From Ignavibacteria bacterium (GTDB lineage Bacteria; Bacteroidota; Ignavibacteria; Kapaibacteriales; UBA4661): a stretch of DNA of 53,415 bases. Under the pieces are notes generated by a model, which was not told the DNA's origin, ran no database searches, and saw only the letters and a program-made list of their open reading frames with translations. The translations under genes and the position numbers were made by a program. Positions 8,654 through 18,183 of the stretch are shown piece by piece (the first letter of the stretch is position 1; the number at the start of each line of letters is the position of its first letter). The DNA lies in NCBI GenBank assembly GCA_014654705.1, contig JACVZY010000041.1:1-53415 (forward strand), in the 5' to 3' direction.

Positions 8654-10048
8654 ATGAATACTCTCAAGCAACGATTGAAAGGTTCGGTACTAGTTTGCGC
8701 TACAATGGCGCTTTTTAGTACAGGATGTGGTAATTGGATTGACCCGGGTCTCAATATTGACCCAAACAATCCACCTGATGTGACGATGAATCTCATACTT
8801 CCAACAGTGCAAGTGGGCTTAGGCTATGCTTCTGGCGGTGATTTGAGCCGTTTTGCAGGGATGGCTATGCGGCAATATGCCGGGACAGACCGTCAGTTCT
8901 CCAGTTTTGAACTGTATCAATATGTTGAGTCAGATTTTACAGCGCTATGGGCAAACGTTTATGCGGGACAAGCCGGCGGTGGCTTGAACGGCGGTGTTCT
9001 TATCAACGCAGCTATTATGATGCAAAAAGCCACAGAGCTTCGCTCACCGCATTATCGTGGTATCGGTCGTGTATTGACAGCTATGGCGCTTGGTATGGCG
9101 ACAGATACATGGGGCGATATTCCTTATTCAGAGGCATTGCGCGGTGTGGATAATCTTGCACCAAAATACGATTCGCAAGAAAGTATTTATGCTGCTATTC
9201 AAAATCAATTGGATTCGGCAATTATTGACTTGTCAGCAGCAGCAAGCAACTTCCGTCCGGGCGGTGATGACATTATTTACGGCGGCGATCGCCAACTTTG
9301 GATAAAAGCTGCTCGCACACTCAAAGCCCGCTATTGGATTCACCTGACAAAAGTGGATAATGCCGCAGCAACGAAGGCGCTTAATGCGCTGACAGGTGGC
9401 ATTGCTTCTAACGCTGATAACATGGCACTGACCTTCGGCACCTCGGTCACAGCGCAAAGCCCATTGTATCAATTTATGACGCAGCGAAGCGGTTATTTGT
9501 CTATCGGTACACAAATCGTAGCGATGATGAACACCCTCAACGATCCACGTCGCGCTGCTTTCATTGAGCCTGATGGAACGGGGCGTTTTTCCGAAAACTC
9601 CCTTCCGGGTCCACTCTATAATAGAGATGAAGCTACTGTTCCCTTTATCACCTACGCAGAGGCAAAGTTTATCGAAGCCGAAGCACAATTCCGCTCTGGA
9701 AAAGCGGCTGAAGCAAAAACAGCTTATATCGCCGCAATTAATGCTTCAATGGCTCATGCAGGGGTCTCTACTGCTGCGGCAACTGCTTATTTAGCACAGG
9801 CAAGTGTTGTTCCAGTGGGCGATCTCACGCTTCGGAATATTATTGAGCAAAAATATATCGCACTCTATTCCCAGCCCGAAGTATGGGCGGATTGGCGACG
9901 TACGGGATTTCCGGCGGTACAATCCACAACAGGCGTACCGACGCAGATTCCGCGCCGCTTCCTCTATCCGCAATCCGAGCGCAACTACAATCCAAACACC
10001 CCTACGGGTTTAAATCTGACCTCACGCGTATGGTGGGATAAGCCGTAA
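8654..10048 (+). CDS. SusD/RagB-family substrate-binding lipoprotein
   Basis: 464 residues with a lipoprotein signal ending LFSTGC (Cys25), so the mature protein is probably tethered to the outer membrane. The start of the mature part (NWIDPGLNIDPNNPPDV) and the helical body (AYAGQAGGGLNGG, RGIGRVLTAMALGMATDTWGD) resemble the SusD-like 2 group. The C-terminus has the usual EQKYIALYSQPEVWADWRRTG motif of SusD proteins. It pairs with the transporter at 5245-8610 as the lid that hands ligand to the barrel. A terminator-like hairpin follows, so the first pair may be its own transcription unit. Confidence 0.92.
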   Translation: MNTLKQRLKGSVLVCATMALFSTGCGNWIDPGLNIDPNNPPDVTMNLILPTVQVGLGYASGGDLSRFAGMAMRQYAGTDRQFSSFELYQYVESDFTALWANVYAGQAGGGLNGGVLINAAIMMQKATELRSPHYRGIGRVLTAMALGMATDTWGDIPYSEALRGVDNLAPKYDSQESIYAAIQNQLDSAIIDLSAAASNFRPGGDDIIYGGDRQLWIKAARTLKARYWIHLTKVDNAAATKALNALTGGIASNADNMALTFGTSVTAQSPLYQFMTQRSGYLSIGTQIVAMMNTLNDPRRAAFIEPDGTGRFSENSLPGPLYNRDEATVPFITYAEAKFIEAEAQFRSGKAAEAKTAYIAAINASMAHAGVSTAAATAYLAQASVVPVGDLTLRNIIEQKYIALYSQPEVWADWRRTGFPAVQSTTGVPTQIPRRFLYPQSERNYNPNTPTGLNLTSRVWWDKP

Positions 10049-10058
10049 AATTCTTTCG

Positions 10059-10091
10059 GATATTCCCGTTCGTCATCGGAGCGGGAATATC
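10059..10091 (+). terminator. Terminator-like hairpin between the two SusCD pairs
   Basis: Perfect 10-bp arms gatattcccg (10059-10068) and cgggaatatc (10082-10091) are followed by a pyrimidine-rich run, tcttttcttcacttttctc. This is the best intrinsic-terminator candidate on the plus strand. It lies 10 bp past the first SusD stop and 32 bp before the second SusC start. Confidence 0.7.
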
Positions 10092-10123
10092 TCTTTTCTT
10101 CACTTTTCTCGGAGTTTTCGTGT

Positions 10124-13030
10124 ATGAAACGTACTCTACCCATAGTTGTCGCGGTGATAATGCTTTTTTCCTTTGTTTCGAGCTATGCTCAAAGCGGAGG
10201 CGAAATTCGCGGAACGGTCAAAGACCGCAACGGTGAAAATATCACCGGCGCTCGCATCGTTGTAACGCCCAAAGCTGGCGGAGCAAAACGTGGTGCTATC
10301 GCTAATAGTCAAGGAGTTTTTGTTTTGTCCAATTTGGCAGCAGGTGAATATGATATTTCGGCGTCTGCCGTGAGCTTTAAGGAAATGAAGCGCACTGTTA
10401 CCGTTCAATCGGGCAGCTTGACGGTAGATTTTACGCTGCAAAATTCGGTCTCGCGGACAGAAGAAGTTGTCGTAACAGGTCAGGGCGTGGCAACCGAGCG
10501 CAAGCGCCTGACGACAACCGTTGAATCCATCAGCGCCAAGACAATCGAGGCTGCTCCGGTGAATACGATTGACCAGCTCGTCCAAGGGCGCGTTCCGGGT
10601 TTGAGTGCCTTCATGCCGGGCGGTGCGCCGGGCGGCGGTGCGCGTATGGCGACACGTGGCATTAAAAGCGCTTTGACGACATCGAATCCTGTTATTTATG
10701 TTGACGGTGTTCGTGTTGACGGTGCAGATAATTTTCGTCTTGGACCTGCCGGTGGTGGTGGTACCGGAGGTTTGGCAAGTTCGGCGTTGAACGATATTGT
10801 TATCGGTGACGTTGAGCGTGTGGAAGTTATCAAAGGAGGTGCGGGTTCGACGCTATATGGTGCGGAAGCTGCTAACGGTATCATTCAAATTTTTACCAAA
10901 AAAGGCAACCCGGGCGAAGCAAAATGGCGTTTCAGCACACAACAAGGGTTTGATGCGCCGGAGACAAAATTTATCCAAGAAGCAGAAACCAAAAAGTATG
11001 TGCTCCAAACCGGATATGCCCAGCAGTATGCGCTGAATGCAAGTGGCGGTACGACTTTTATGACCTACAACGTTTCGGGTCGGATGTTCAGCAATGATGG
11101 TATCGTTGCGCGGAATTCACTTGCTCAGCAGCAATACCAGTTCAATATTGGACTCAGCGCAAAGGCATCCGAACAGTTGACGATTGATTTGACGGCGGGT
11201 TACACGCGGAATCAATTTAAGCGCATCGGCTTGAATAATGGCACCAGTCCTTTGAACGATATTGAAGGTGAATCCTTGTTCCAACCATATTCGGGCAATC
11301 CGAATTTGGCAAACAAAGACAGTGTGATGGATCTTTACTTCACGCCTGATATTAACGAAAAAGTGAATCGTTTGACAGGTTCGCTTAATGTTACCTATCG
11401 CCCTGTGCCGGAATTTACCAATAAATTCACCGTTGGCGTGGACTATCGCAACAGCGCAGAGCGTCAAATCTTTGGTATCAATTCTAATCCGGTTTACGGC
11501 GCACCGGAATTTATTCAGTTGCTCACCCGTGATTTTGCGACGATAACGATGCAGTACAACGCAACTTATACATTTCCAAAAAGCGAGGTACTCGACCACA
11601 GCATTACGGTCGGCTCACAAGGGTTTAGAGTTGAAGATAATGAAACCGTTGCCGTTGGGTCAGTCTTTGCCGTTCCGACGCAGCGTGTTGACCAAAGTTC
11701 ACGGCAAACCTTCAATGAAAGCCCACGCCAACTCTTCAATGGCGGTGCGTATTTGAACTATAAACTGGCGTTATTCGATAAAGTCTTTGTTGATATTGGC
11801 GGGCGGTACGACGTAAGTTCAACCTTTGGCGACCAAGTAACGGGTCAGTTCTTCCCGAAAGCCTCCGCCGCATGGAATCTTGCGGATGATCTTTTCCCCG
11901 ACAGTTTCAAATCCATCATCAACGGCTTCAAAATTCGCGCTTCATGGGGGCAAACCGGAAACTTTCCGCCACCATTCACCCGCGATCGCCAATACTCTGT
12001 TTTTGCCTATCGTGATTCTCCAATCATTGATTTTGCCGAACCTGGAAACCGCGCATTGCAGCCGGAACGCACCACATCTATCGAAGCTGGTGCTGACATA
12101 GCGCTTTTTGAAGACCGTTTCTCCATCATTTTCGATTATTTCAACCAACGCACTACGGGCGCACTCTTTAGCAAACCCAATGACCCACCAACGGGACTGG
12201 GCGACGCTCAAGCGAACATTGGCTTGATATCGAATGAAGGAGTTGAAGTTGCACTGAATGGCATATTGGTACAGGAAGAGAATGTGGAAGTGAGCATTAA
12301 AGCCTCCGTCGCAACATTGCGCAATCGTGCGGAAAGTCTTGGCGGCTCTGCACCATTCGCTATTGGTGGCTTTGCCTTTGCGCAGCTTCGTCTTGAGGAA
12401 GGGCATCCCGTCGGTGTGTTCCGCGTGAATGTTCCTATTCCTGATACCGTTGGCGCAAATGCAGGGCAACTGCGCGGTTTGGTGCGGAGCAATGTTTTGA
12501 TGGGAACGCCAGTTCCTACGTTGACGGGTTCGGTCGGCTTTGATGTGACGCTCTTCAAAAATTTGACGTTGAGTGTGTTTGGTGATTTTGCAGCAGGTCA
12601 TCAAGTCCTGAATCAAGCGCGTTCCCGTCGTATTGTCAATGCTCTGGCGTTCAGAGAGATCAATAATGGTATCACGACCTATCCGGTTTACCCTGATGCG
12701 GCGGCACTTGTTCCCAAAAACGAGACCACCGGTGCGCCATTCTACGACCGCAATACCTCTTCGCGTCTTCTTTTGCAAGATGCTGATTGGTTCAAATTGC
12801 GCGAAGTGAGCTTGCGTTATCGTTTTGCGGAGGTTCTTAAAGGTCTGACGCTTTCGCTCAGTGGGCGCAATCTTTGGATTACGACTAAAGCTGGCGTTGA
12901 CCCTGAAACCAGTTTTATTCGCGCTGGTTTGCGCAATGGAACAGGTAACACGGTGGATGTGGGCGGTATTGCTGGCGCGACGCTTTCCAATCCTATTCAA
13001 TTCCGTTTGGGAGTTGATATAGCGTGGTAA
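10124..13030 (+). CDS. Second SusC/RagA-family TonB-dependent transporter
   Basis: 968 residues: signal peptide (1-22, ending SYAQ), carboxypeptidase-regulatory-like domain (about 26-105, GEIRGTVKDRNGENITGARI), TonB-box-like EEVVVTGQGV, plug with VQGRVPGL, MATRGIKSA and PVIYVDGVRVDG, then a beta barrel. A segment of the plug is rich in Gly and Pro (FMPGGAPGGGARMATRG). It is shorter than, and clearly different from, the transporter at 5245, so the two pairs probably take up different ligands. The SusD partner follows at 13091. Confidence 0.94.
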   Translation: MKRTLPIVVAVIMLFSFVSSYAQSGGEIRGTVKDRNGENITGARIVVTPKAGGAKRGAIANSQGVFVLSNLAAGEYDISASAVSFKEMKRTVTVQSGSLTVDFTLQNSVSRTEEVVVTGQGVATERKRLTTTVESISAKTIEAAPVNTIDQLVQGRVPGLSAFMPGGAPGGGARMATRGIKSALTTSNPVIYVDGVRVDGADNFRLGPAGGGGTGGLASSALNDIVIGDVERVEVIKGGAGSTLYGAEAANGIIQIFTKKGNPGEAKWRFSTQQGFDAPETKFIQEAETKKYVLQTGYAQQYALNASGGTTFMTYNVSGRMFSNDGIVARNSLAQQQYQFNIGLSAKASEQLTIDLTAGYTRNQFKRIGLNNGTSPLNDIEGESLFQPYSGNPNLANKDSVMDLYFTPDINEKVNRLTGSLNVTYRPVPEFTNKFTVGVDYRNSAERQIFGINSNPVYGAPEFIQLLTRDFATITMQYNATYTFPKSEVLDHSITVGSQGFRVEDNETVAVGSVFAVPTQRVDQSSRQTFNESPRQLFNGGAYLNYKLALFDKVFVDIGGRYDVSSTFGDQVTGQFFPKASAAWNLADDLFPDSFKSIINGFKIRASWGQTGNFPPPFTRDRQYSVFAYRDSPIIDFAEPGNRALQPERTTSIEAGADIALFEDRFSIIFDYFNQRTTGALFSKPNDPPTGLGDAQANIGLISNEGVEVALNGILVQEENVEVSIKASVATLRNRAESLGGSAPFAIGGFAFAQLRLEEGHPVGVFRVNVPIPDTVGANAGQLRGLVRSNVLMGTPVPTLTGSVGFDVTLFKNLTLSVFGDFAAGHQVLNQARSRRIVNALAFREINNGITTYPVYPDAAALVPKNETTGAPFYDRNTSSRLLLQDADWFKLREVSLRYRFAEVLKGLTLSLSGRNLWITTKAGVDPETSFIRAGLRNGTGNTVDVGGIAGATLSNPIQFRLGVDIAW

Positions 13031-13090
13031 TCACGGGTATCATTGCATCAAAACGATCAATTCTCTTGAAAAACTTACTGAATACTTACT

Positions 13091-14632
13091 ATGAATAAAT
13101 CATTGTTTACATCGAAGCGCCGCATGATTGGGACAAGCCTTGCTACCTTTTTAGGTGGTATGAGTTTGCTGGTCATTGCAGGTTGCTCTCTTATCAATCC
13201 GGCGGATGTGAAAAATCCGCAAATCACGCAAACATCGTTGGAGGAGAATGCGACAGGCGGTGCAACGGGTTTGCTTTCGGGCATTCGCCGTCGTTTTGCC
13301 TTTGCGGTATCGTGTAATTCCTCCATTACCGAACTTGTATCGGACAATTATGACAATACCACATCGTTTGTTTCTGCGGAATTAGACAGCCCGCGCCTTA
13401 TTTCTTCGCAAGATTTGACGTTGAATAGTGGTGGAACTACTCCCGGCAATGGCGGTGGGCAGGGGTCAAATTATTTACAACTCCAGCGCACCCACGCATT
13501 GTGTGTATTTGGGATTAACTCCGTCATTCCAGCTGACGCACAAGTAACCCCGGCGCAAATTGCAGAAATTCGCTGGCACAAAGGTATGGCGCTGCTCATG
13601 CTCTCGGAAAGTTATTCTGTCTTTCCTATCGAAGAAGGTGGTAAGGGCGTAACCGCGAGCGACGCCCGCAAAGTTGCCATTCAGGATTTTATGACAGCAT
13701 TGGGTCTGATTGGCACAAGTACAGTAGCAGCGCACGTTGCTATTGCAAATGGTTGCCGTTTGGCATTGGCACGGTTGTACCGCATGGAGGGCGATAAAAC
13801 CAATGCAGCGCAATTTGCCCGTGATGTCATTGCGCGCTCGCCGAACTACGTCAATGGCTCGCTGTATGATGTTGCGCAGTGGGTCAATGATTTTGGTGCA
13901 TATGTTGTTTTCCGCACGGATAATAACTATCAGCCGAATCCACGATTGGATTTTCTTGACCCAAAATTTGTCAATCTGACCACCCCCGCCAATAATGATG
14001 CTTCCATCTCGGTTCTTAAAGCTGAGGAGGCGCATTTGATCTTGGCGGAAATTGCGCTTTCTAATAATAATCTTTCGGAAGCTCGCCAGTCTATGGCAGC
14101 CGCAGCGACACTCGCCCGCACACGCCCTTCTGGCACTTACACCGACCGCGACAATCGTCGTGGTAATCGTCCAGTTCTGGCGACGGTCACGGTTCGTGCG
14201 GATGCAAATTCGCCATATGTTGCAAATCTTGTCCAACGTCGCAATAATGCGCCCGTCACGGCATACCCGATTTCTTTCACCAATCAAACCGCCGATAGTG
14301 TCAATGCTCTGGATGGCAAGTCCCTTTCCGACCACGTGTATATGCTCTACCTGCTGCGGCAACATATTTTCTTTGGCGAAGGGCGCCGGATGACAGACTT
14401 GGGTATTCGTCTGCCTGTGATGCAACGACAAATTGAAAATAATGTGAATATGGCGGTAGGTCAACCCGGAACGGCGGTAGTCGTTCCAGACTACATCCCT
14501 GCTGGCGATGAAATGGACAGATTCTCACCTTTTCCTGTTGTTGCAACCACGACGCAAGTAACTCTGTTGTGGGATATGAATAAAGTGATTGCTGCTAATA
14601 TCAAAAAAGTCTCACCCTTTAGCGGCTTTTAA
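13091..14632 (+). CDS. Second SusD/RagB-like lipoprotein
   Basis: 513 residues with a lipoprotein signal ending VIAGC (Cys32). The mature N-terminus SLINPADVKNPQITQ and helical repeats (HKGMALLMLSESYSVFPIEEGGKG; AEEAHLILAEIALSNNNL) fit the SusD fold. The last third contains YLLRQHIFFGEGRRMTDLGIRLPV, the equivalent of the usual SusD C-terminal motif. The gene starts 60 bp after the second SusC stop. The sequence is diverged from the first SusD-like protein, again suggesting a separate ligand. Confidence 0.85.
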   Translation: MNKSLFTSKRRMIGTSLATFLGGMSLLVIAGCSLINPADVKNPQITQTSLEENATGGATGLLSGIRRRFAFAVSCNSSITELVSDNYDNTTSFVSAELDSPRLISSQDLTLNSGGTTPGNGGGQGSNYLQLQRTHALCVFGINSVIPADAQVTPAQIAEIRWHKGMALLMLSESYSVFPIEEGGKGVTASDARKVAIQDFMTALGLIGTSTVAAHVAIANGCRLALARLYRMEGDKTNAAQFARDVIARSPNYVNGSLYDVAQWVNDFGAYVVFRTDNNYQPNPRLDFLDPKFVNLTTPANNDASISVLKAEEAHLILAEIALSNNNLSEARQSMAAAATLARTRPSGTYTDRDNRRGNRPVLATVTVRADANSPYVANLVQRRNNAPVTAYPISFTNQTADSVNALDGKSLSDHVYMLYLLRQHIFFGEGRRMTDLGIRLPVMQRQIENNVNMAVGQPGTAVVVPDYIPAGDEMDRFSPFPVVATTTQVTLLWDMNKVIAANIKKVSPFSGF

Positions 14633-14696
14633 CATAGACAAAGAATTATTCATTTCCCATCAGTAAACCACCATACCCCGCAATACCTCCACTCTA

Positions 14697-14739
14697 CAGA
14701 TAAATACCTTTGGGTGTATTTCCCAAGGGTGTTTATCTG
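14697..14739 (+). terminator. Hairpin closing the SusCD region
   Basis: An 18-bp stem pairs 14697-14714 (cagataaatacctttggg) with 14722-14739 (cccaagggtgtttatctg). Sixteen pairs are Watson-Crick and two are G-U in RNA; the loop is 7 nt. It lies 65 bp after the second SusD stop. No T run follows. Confidence 0.6.
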
Positions 14740-14891
14740 GTGGGTTGTGGGTTAGAATGATTCTTTGTAAGTATATTATTTTATTGAGTTTATACTGATT
14801 TTTATCGAAACAAAATCGCACTCTTCGCGTAAAAGAATGTATATGGTTTAGTTTATAAATTTTTTCTTTTTCTATTACTAGGAGAGTTGCA

Positions 14892-15269
14892 ATGAAACGC
14901 ATAAACTTTGTTTTCGCAGCACTGTGCACAAGCGCATTATTTACTACTTCATGTTCACAAGGAACGCTAGCTTCCCGCCAAGGCAACTATTATAGTGAGG
15001 TGCACATGACATCAGCAGATGTTGATTATATAGAACGCTTGATAAAATCACGGTTTTTCACCCCACTTTCCCCAGTACTAAATTTACGAAGCGCTATTCG
15101 GGCAGAAGGTGAGATACAACTACATTCACGCAACAGCGACCCTCGTATATTGCATGATGACATATTTTGGCTTAATTGGGCGGAAACAAAGTTTCCCACG
15201 GCTATGCGTCCTCAAGTCAAAAATTTTGGACCCTCAATAAACGAAACCAAGTTACCATCTCAGAGGTGA
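14892..15269 (+). CDS. Small hypothetical lipoprotein
   Basis: 125 residues starting at ATG 14892, eight bases after a good GGAG site. A lipoprotein signal ends LFTTSC (Cys21). The mature part is hydrophilic (SADVDYIERLIKSRFFTPLSP, then NLRSAIRAEGEIQLHSRNSD), with no domain I recognise. It is alone between two long spacers and AT-rich flanks. Ribosome binding site, lipobox and frame all argue for a real gene; function unknown. Confidence 0.65.
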   Translation: MKRINFVFAALCTSALFTTSCSQGTLASRQGNYYSEVHMTSADVDYIERLIKSRFFTPLSPVLNLRSAIRAEGEIQLHSRNSDPRILHDDIFWLNWAETKFPTAMRPQVKNFGPSINETKLPSQR

Positions 15270-15678
15270 GCATTTTTGAGACAAAAGCCGACAGTCGTCG
15301 CGTTCTTTGAAAAATAAAATGTTATAAAAACAAGCGCAATAAAAAGCAAACGATGTGCAGGTACAGAAGGTTATGAATGAACCCAGAATATCAATTTGGT
15401 GTCTAATCTGAATAACTTCAATTGTTTGGGGAGCCACGGAACAGTGTAGTAGGTTTTTAAGTCGCTATTTTTAACCTTATGTTATGCAGTGCTACATTGA
15501 TTGATAGACCCGAAGTATCTGTACATCATTTTTAAGCAGAATTTTTACCAGATGATGACGAATCGAATACATACAGCAATCTAAAAGATTTAGTGTAATT
15601 TCACAGCAAAAAAAATTCTTTTTCAGCAAAAAACTGACTCATTTGGGTCTTGAATTCAATCTCTAATTGTTTTCTTCA
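15270..15678. other. Intergenic spacer of about 400 bp
   Basis: No gene, strong hairpin or repeat is recognised. Short frames on both strands lack ribosome sites and family motifs. The stretch must hold the promoter of the hydrolase at 15679. Confidence 0.4.
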
Positions 15679-16617
15679 ATGAAACCAAATCATTATCCTC
15701 GCCGTATTAACCTTGTAGTTATCTGTGTCTATCTGCTGATTGCCTTCGTACTTCATGCACAGGAAACAGGTTTTGTTCCCTCGCGCGGTGTTAAAAACTT
15801 TTATCGCACCTTTGGCGCAATGGGACAACCCATTCTCATCATCAATGGTGGTCCCGGAATGAACAGCAATGGTTTTGCTGAGATGGCACAAAAACTTTCC
15901 GCGGGCGGCACGCACCGCACCATTATCTACGACCAACGGGGCACAGGAAAATCTGTTCTGACATCGCTGGACACGTCCACCATCACCATGCAGCTCATGG
16001 TAGATGATATTGAGACACTCCGCAAGCACTTTGGCTTTGAGAAGTGGACTATTCTTGGACATTCTTTCGGCGGCGTACTGGGGGCATATTACGCAACGCT
16101 GCATCCTGACCGCATTGACAAACTTATTTTTTCTTCAAGCGGCGGCATCAACCTCGACTTTTTGAACTACGTCGGCGCACGCATCAACTCAAGGCTAACA
16201 CAACAAGAGCGTGATTCTCTGGCATATTGGTCGGCTCGTATTGATGCTGGTGACACATCGCATCATGCTCGGTTGCAGCGCGGCATGGCACTTGCTCCAG
16301 CGTATGTCTTCGAAAAAAAATATGTTCCCGTCATTGCTGAGCGCCTTACACAAGGCAATTCCATTATCAATGGATTAGTTTTTGAAAACCTTCGAGCAAT
16401 CCGATTCGACTGCACTGAGCGCTTACGGCGCTTTCAACGCCCCACGCTTATCATACAAGGCAAAGAAGATATTATCAAAGTAGAGACAGCAGAATATGCC
16501 CACAAAATTTTGCCAAATTCCCGTCTTGTACTGCTGGAAAAATGCGCTCACTACGGTTGGCTAGACAAAGAGGCGGAGTATTTCGCCGCAGTGCGGCAGT
16601 TTTTGCGGGATGAGTAA
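15679..16617 (+). CDS. Exported alpha/beta hydrolase, proline iminopeptidase-like
   Basis: 312 residues from ATG 15679; a TTG four codons earlier is possible but less likely. The N-terminal signal ends VLHAQ. The alpha/beta-hydrolase fold shows the oxyanion motif NGGPGM (57-61), DQRGTGKS (85-92) as in proline iminopeptidases, the nucleophile elbow GHSFGG with Ser129, acid Asp264 in GKEDII, and His291 in KCAHYGW. These predict an envelope serine hydrolase that could trim N-terminal residues from peptides or cleave esters. A dead paralogue lies at 35049-35959, so this is a duplicated family here. Confidence 0.88.
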   Translation: MKPNHYPRRINLVVICVYLLIAFVLHAQETGFVPSRGVKNFYRTFGAMGQPILIINGGPGMNSNGFAEMAQKLSAGGTHRTIIYDQRGTGKSVLTSLDTSTITMQLMVDDIETLRKHFGFEKWTILGHSFGGVLGAYYATLHPDRIDKLIFSSSGGINLDFLNYVGARINSRLTQQERDSLAYWSARIDAGDTSHHARLQRGMALAPAYVFEKKYVPVIAERLTQGNSIINGLVFENLRAIRFDCTERLRRFQRPTLIIQGKEDIIKVETAEYAHKILPNSRLVLLEKCAHYGWLDKEAEYFAAVRQFLRDE

Positions 16618-16640
16618 AGCAGCGAGATATCCTGACAAAT

Positions 16641-16678
16641 TCTTACGAAAGGATTGTTGAACAGCCTTTCTCGTAAGA
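16641..16678 (+). terminator. Hairpin after the hydrolase gene
   Basis: Arms tcttacgaaagg (16641-16652) and cctttctcgtaaga (16665-16678) pair over 12 bp with a 2-nt bulge on the right arm. They lie 24 bp past the hydrolase stop. A probable transcript end, although the downstream T run is weak. Confidence 0.5.
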
Positions 16679-16982
16679 CAATACAATCGGTAGCGTTTCA
16701 CGCGGGAACTTCTTGCTGAGCAAGAAGCACAGACGAACCATATTCTTGTCGAGCTGATTTCCAGTTTGGGTTAGGGGTAATTCCAACGGTGAATAGAAAT
16801 CATGCTTGTGAACCCTTGAGTATGGCAAGCCGAAGAACACTACCGATTTTTGTCTGTTTTTCTGGATGCACGGGAAATAAAATATTAGTAAACTACAAAA
16901 AGTTCAGGAAGAATTAAAAGAAATTACATGCTTTGATTTGTAAACACTTACCTACACTTTTTACACACATTCTTCATTCGTT
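16679..16982. other. Spacer before the DUF2911 gene
   Basis: No gene is supported. It holds one short palindrome, cttcttgctgagcaagaag, near 16708, and an AT-rich tract from about 16870 that is the likely promoter region for the gene at 16983. Confidence 0.4.
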
Positions 16983-18167
16983 ATGAGTTCTTTTAGTACA
17001 GTGCGCTGTTCGATGATACTTGTTGTCGCGACTCTATTCGTTGCAAACATCCAAACAGGATTTGCACAGGGAATTTTACGAATGACCGCTCCGCCGAGCG
17101 GCGGCAATCAAAAAGCTGCCATCACGCAGTATATCGGATTGGTGAAAGTATCAGTTGAGTATAGCCGCCCCAGCGTCATTACGCCACAAGGCGAAAATCG
17201 AACAGGAAAAATTTGGGGCAAGGTCATTCCATGGGGGATGAGTGATTTAGGCTTTGCCGCCGAAGGAGCAAAACCGTGGTCGGAGGGCTTAAAACCTTGG
17301 CGAGCAGGGGCGAATGAAAACACAACCATTTCTTTTTCCCATGATGTGATGATTGAAGGACAGAAACTGGCTGCTGGCGTGTATGGTTTCCACATCATAC
17401 CCGATTCGCTCAAAGAATGGACGCTGATTTTTTCGAGTAATTCCTCGTCGTGGGGAAGTTATTTCTACAAAGAGTCTGAAGATGTTTTGCGCGTGAAGGT
17501 CAAGCCACAATCCGCAGAGTTTCATCAATATCTGACGTACGAATTTACCGATTGCAAACTTGGCTCGGCAACGGTGCAGCTTGTCTGGGAGAATCTCAAA
17601 ATTCCGTTCAAAATCGAAATCCCCAACATCGTCCAATACTACATCGCCGCCATGCGCAACGAATTACGCGGTGCGACGGGATATGACTCGCGGAATTGGC
17701 AGCAAGCAGCGCAATATTGTCTGGACAACAATACCAACCTTGAAGAGGCGTTGCAGTGGGCAGACTATGCGGTAAATGCGACGTTTGTCGGGCGGAAAAC
17801 ATTTCCAAGTTTGAGCTTGGAAGCACAAATTCTCACAAAATTAGGTAAAAATCAAGAGGCGGACGCGCTCATGAAAGAGGCTCTTCCGATAGGCGAGATG
17901 ATGGAAATTCATCTGTACGCACGGCGCTTGCTTGCTCAAAAGCGTACCAAAGAAGCCTTGGAAATTTTCAAACTCAATGCACAAAAAAATCCGAAAGAAT
18001 TTACAACGATGGTGGGTTTGGTGCGTGGTTACTCGGCTGCGGGAGATTTTAAGCAAGCGCTCAGTACAGCAAAATCCGCACTCTCCGAAGCGCCGGATGC
18101 TGGGAATAAATCTTTCTTGGAGCAGATGATAAAAAAACTGGAAGTGGGTAAGGACGTGAATAACTAA
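16983..18167 (+). CDS. DUF2911 domain protein with C-terminal TPR-like repeats
   Basis: 394 residues. A signal peptide ends GFAQG (about 29). The DUF2911 domain (about 35-200) has the usual markers: KAAITQYIGLVKVSVEYSRPSV, RTGKIWGKVIPWG, PWRAGANENTTISFSHDV, AAGVYGFHIIP and WTLIFSSNSSSWGSYFY. The C-terminal half is helical and TPR-like (EEALQWADYAVNAT, AKLGKNQEADALMKEA-type units). DUF2911 is a common secreted Bacteroidota family of unknown biochemical role. A close paralogue is at 19539, two genes on. Confidence 0.9.
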   Translation: MSSFSTVRCSMILVVATLFVANIQTGFAQGILRMTAPPSGGNQKAAITQYIGLVKVSVEYSRPSVITPQGENRTGKIWGKVIPWGMSDLGFAAEGAKPWSEGLKPWRAGANENTTISFSHDVMIEGQKLAAGVYGFHIIPDSLKEWTLIFSSNSSSWGSYFYKESEDVLRVKVKPQSAEFHQYLTYEFTDCKLGSATVQLVWENLKIPFKIEIPNIVQYYIAAMRNELRGATGYDSRNWQQAAQYCLDNNTNLEEALQWADYAVNATFVGRKTFPSLSLEAQILTKLGKNQEADALMKEALPIGEMMEIHLYARRLLAQKRTKEALEIFKLNAQKNPKEFTTMVGLVRGYSAAGDFKQALSTAKSALSEAPDAGNKSFLEQMIKKLEVGKDVNN

Positions 18168-18183
18168 AAATTTAAGGTTTACA

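Noticed and set aside
11942-13000. Long minus-strand open frame of 352 codons
   Set aside because: It lies entirely opposite the second SusC gene, has no recognisable motif or ribosome site, and is explained by codon bias of the real gene.
13475-14464. Minus-strand open frame of 329 codons
   Set aside because: Fully antisense to the second SusD-like gene; composition is low-complexity Ile/Arg/Cys rich and matches no family.
16643-16840. Minus-strand frame of 65 codons in the spacer after the hydrolase
   Set aside because: No ribosome site or family motif; it overlaps the terminator-like hairpin at 16641-16678.
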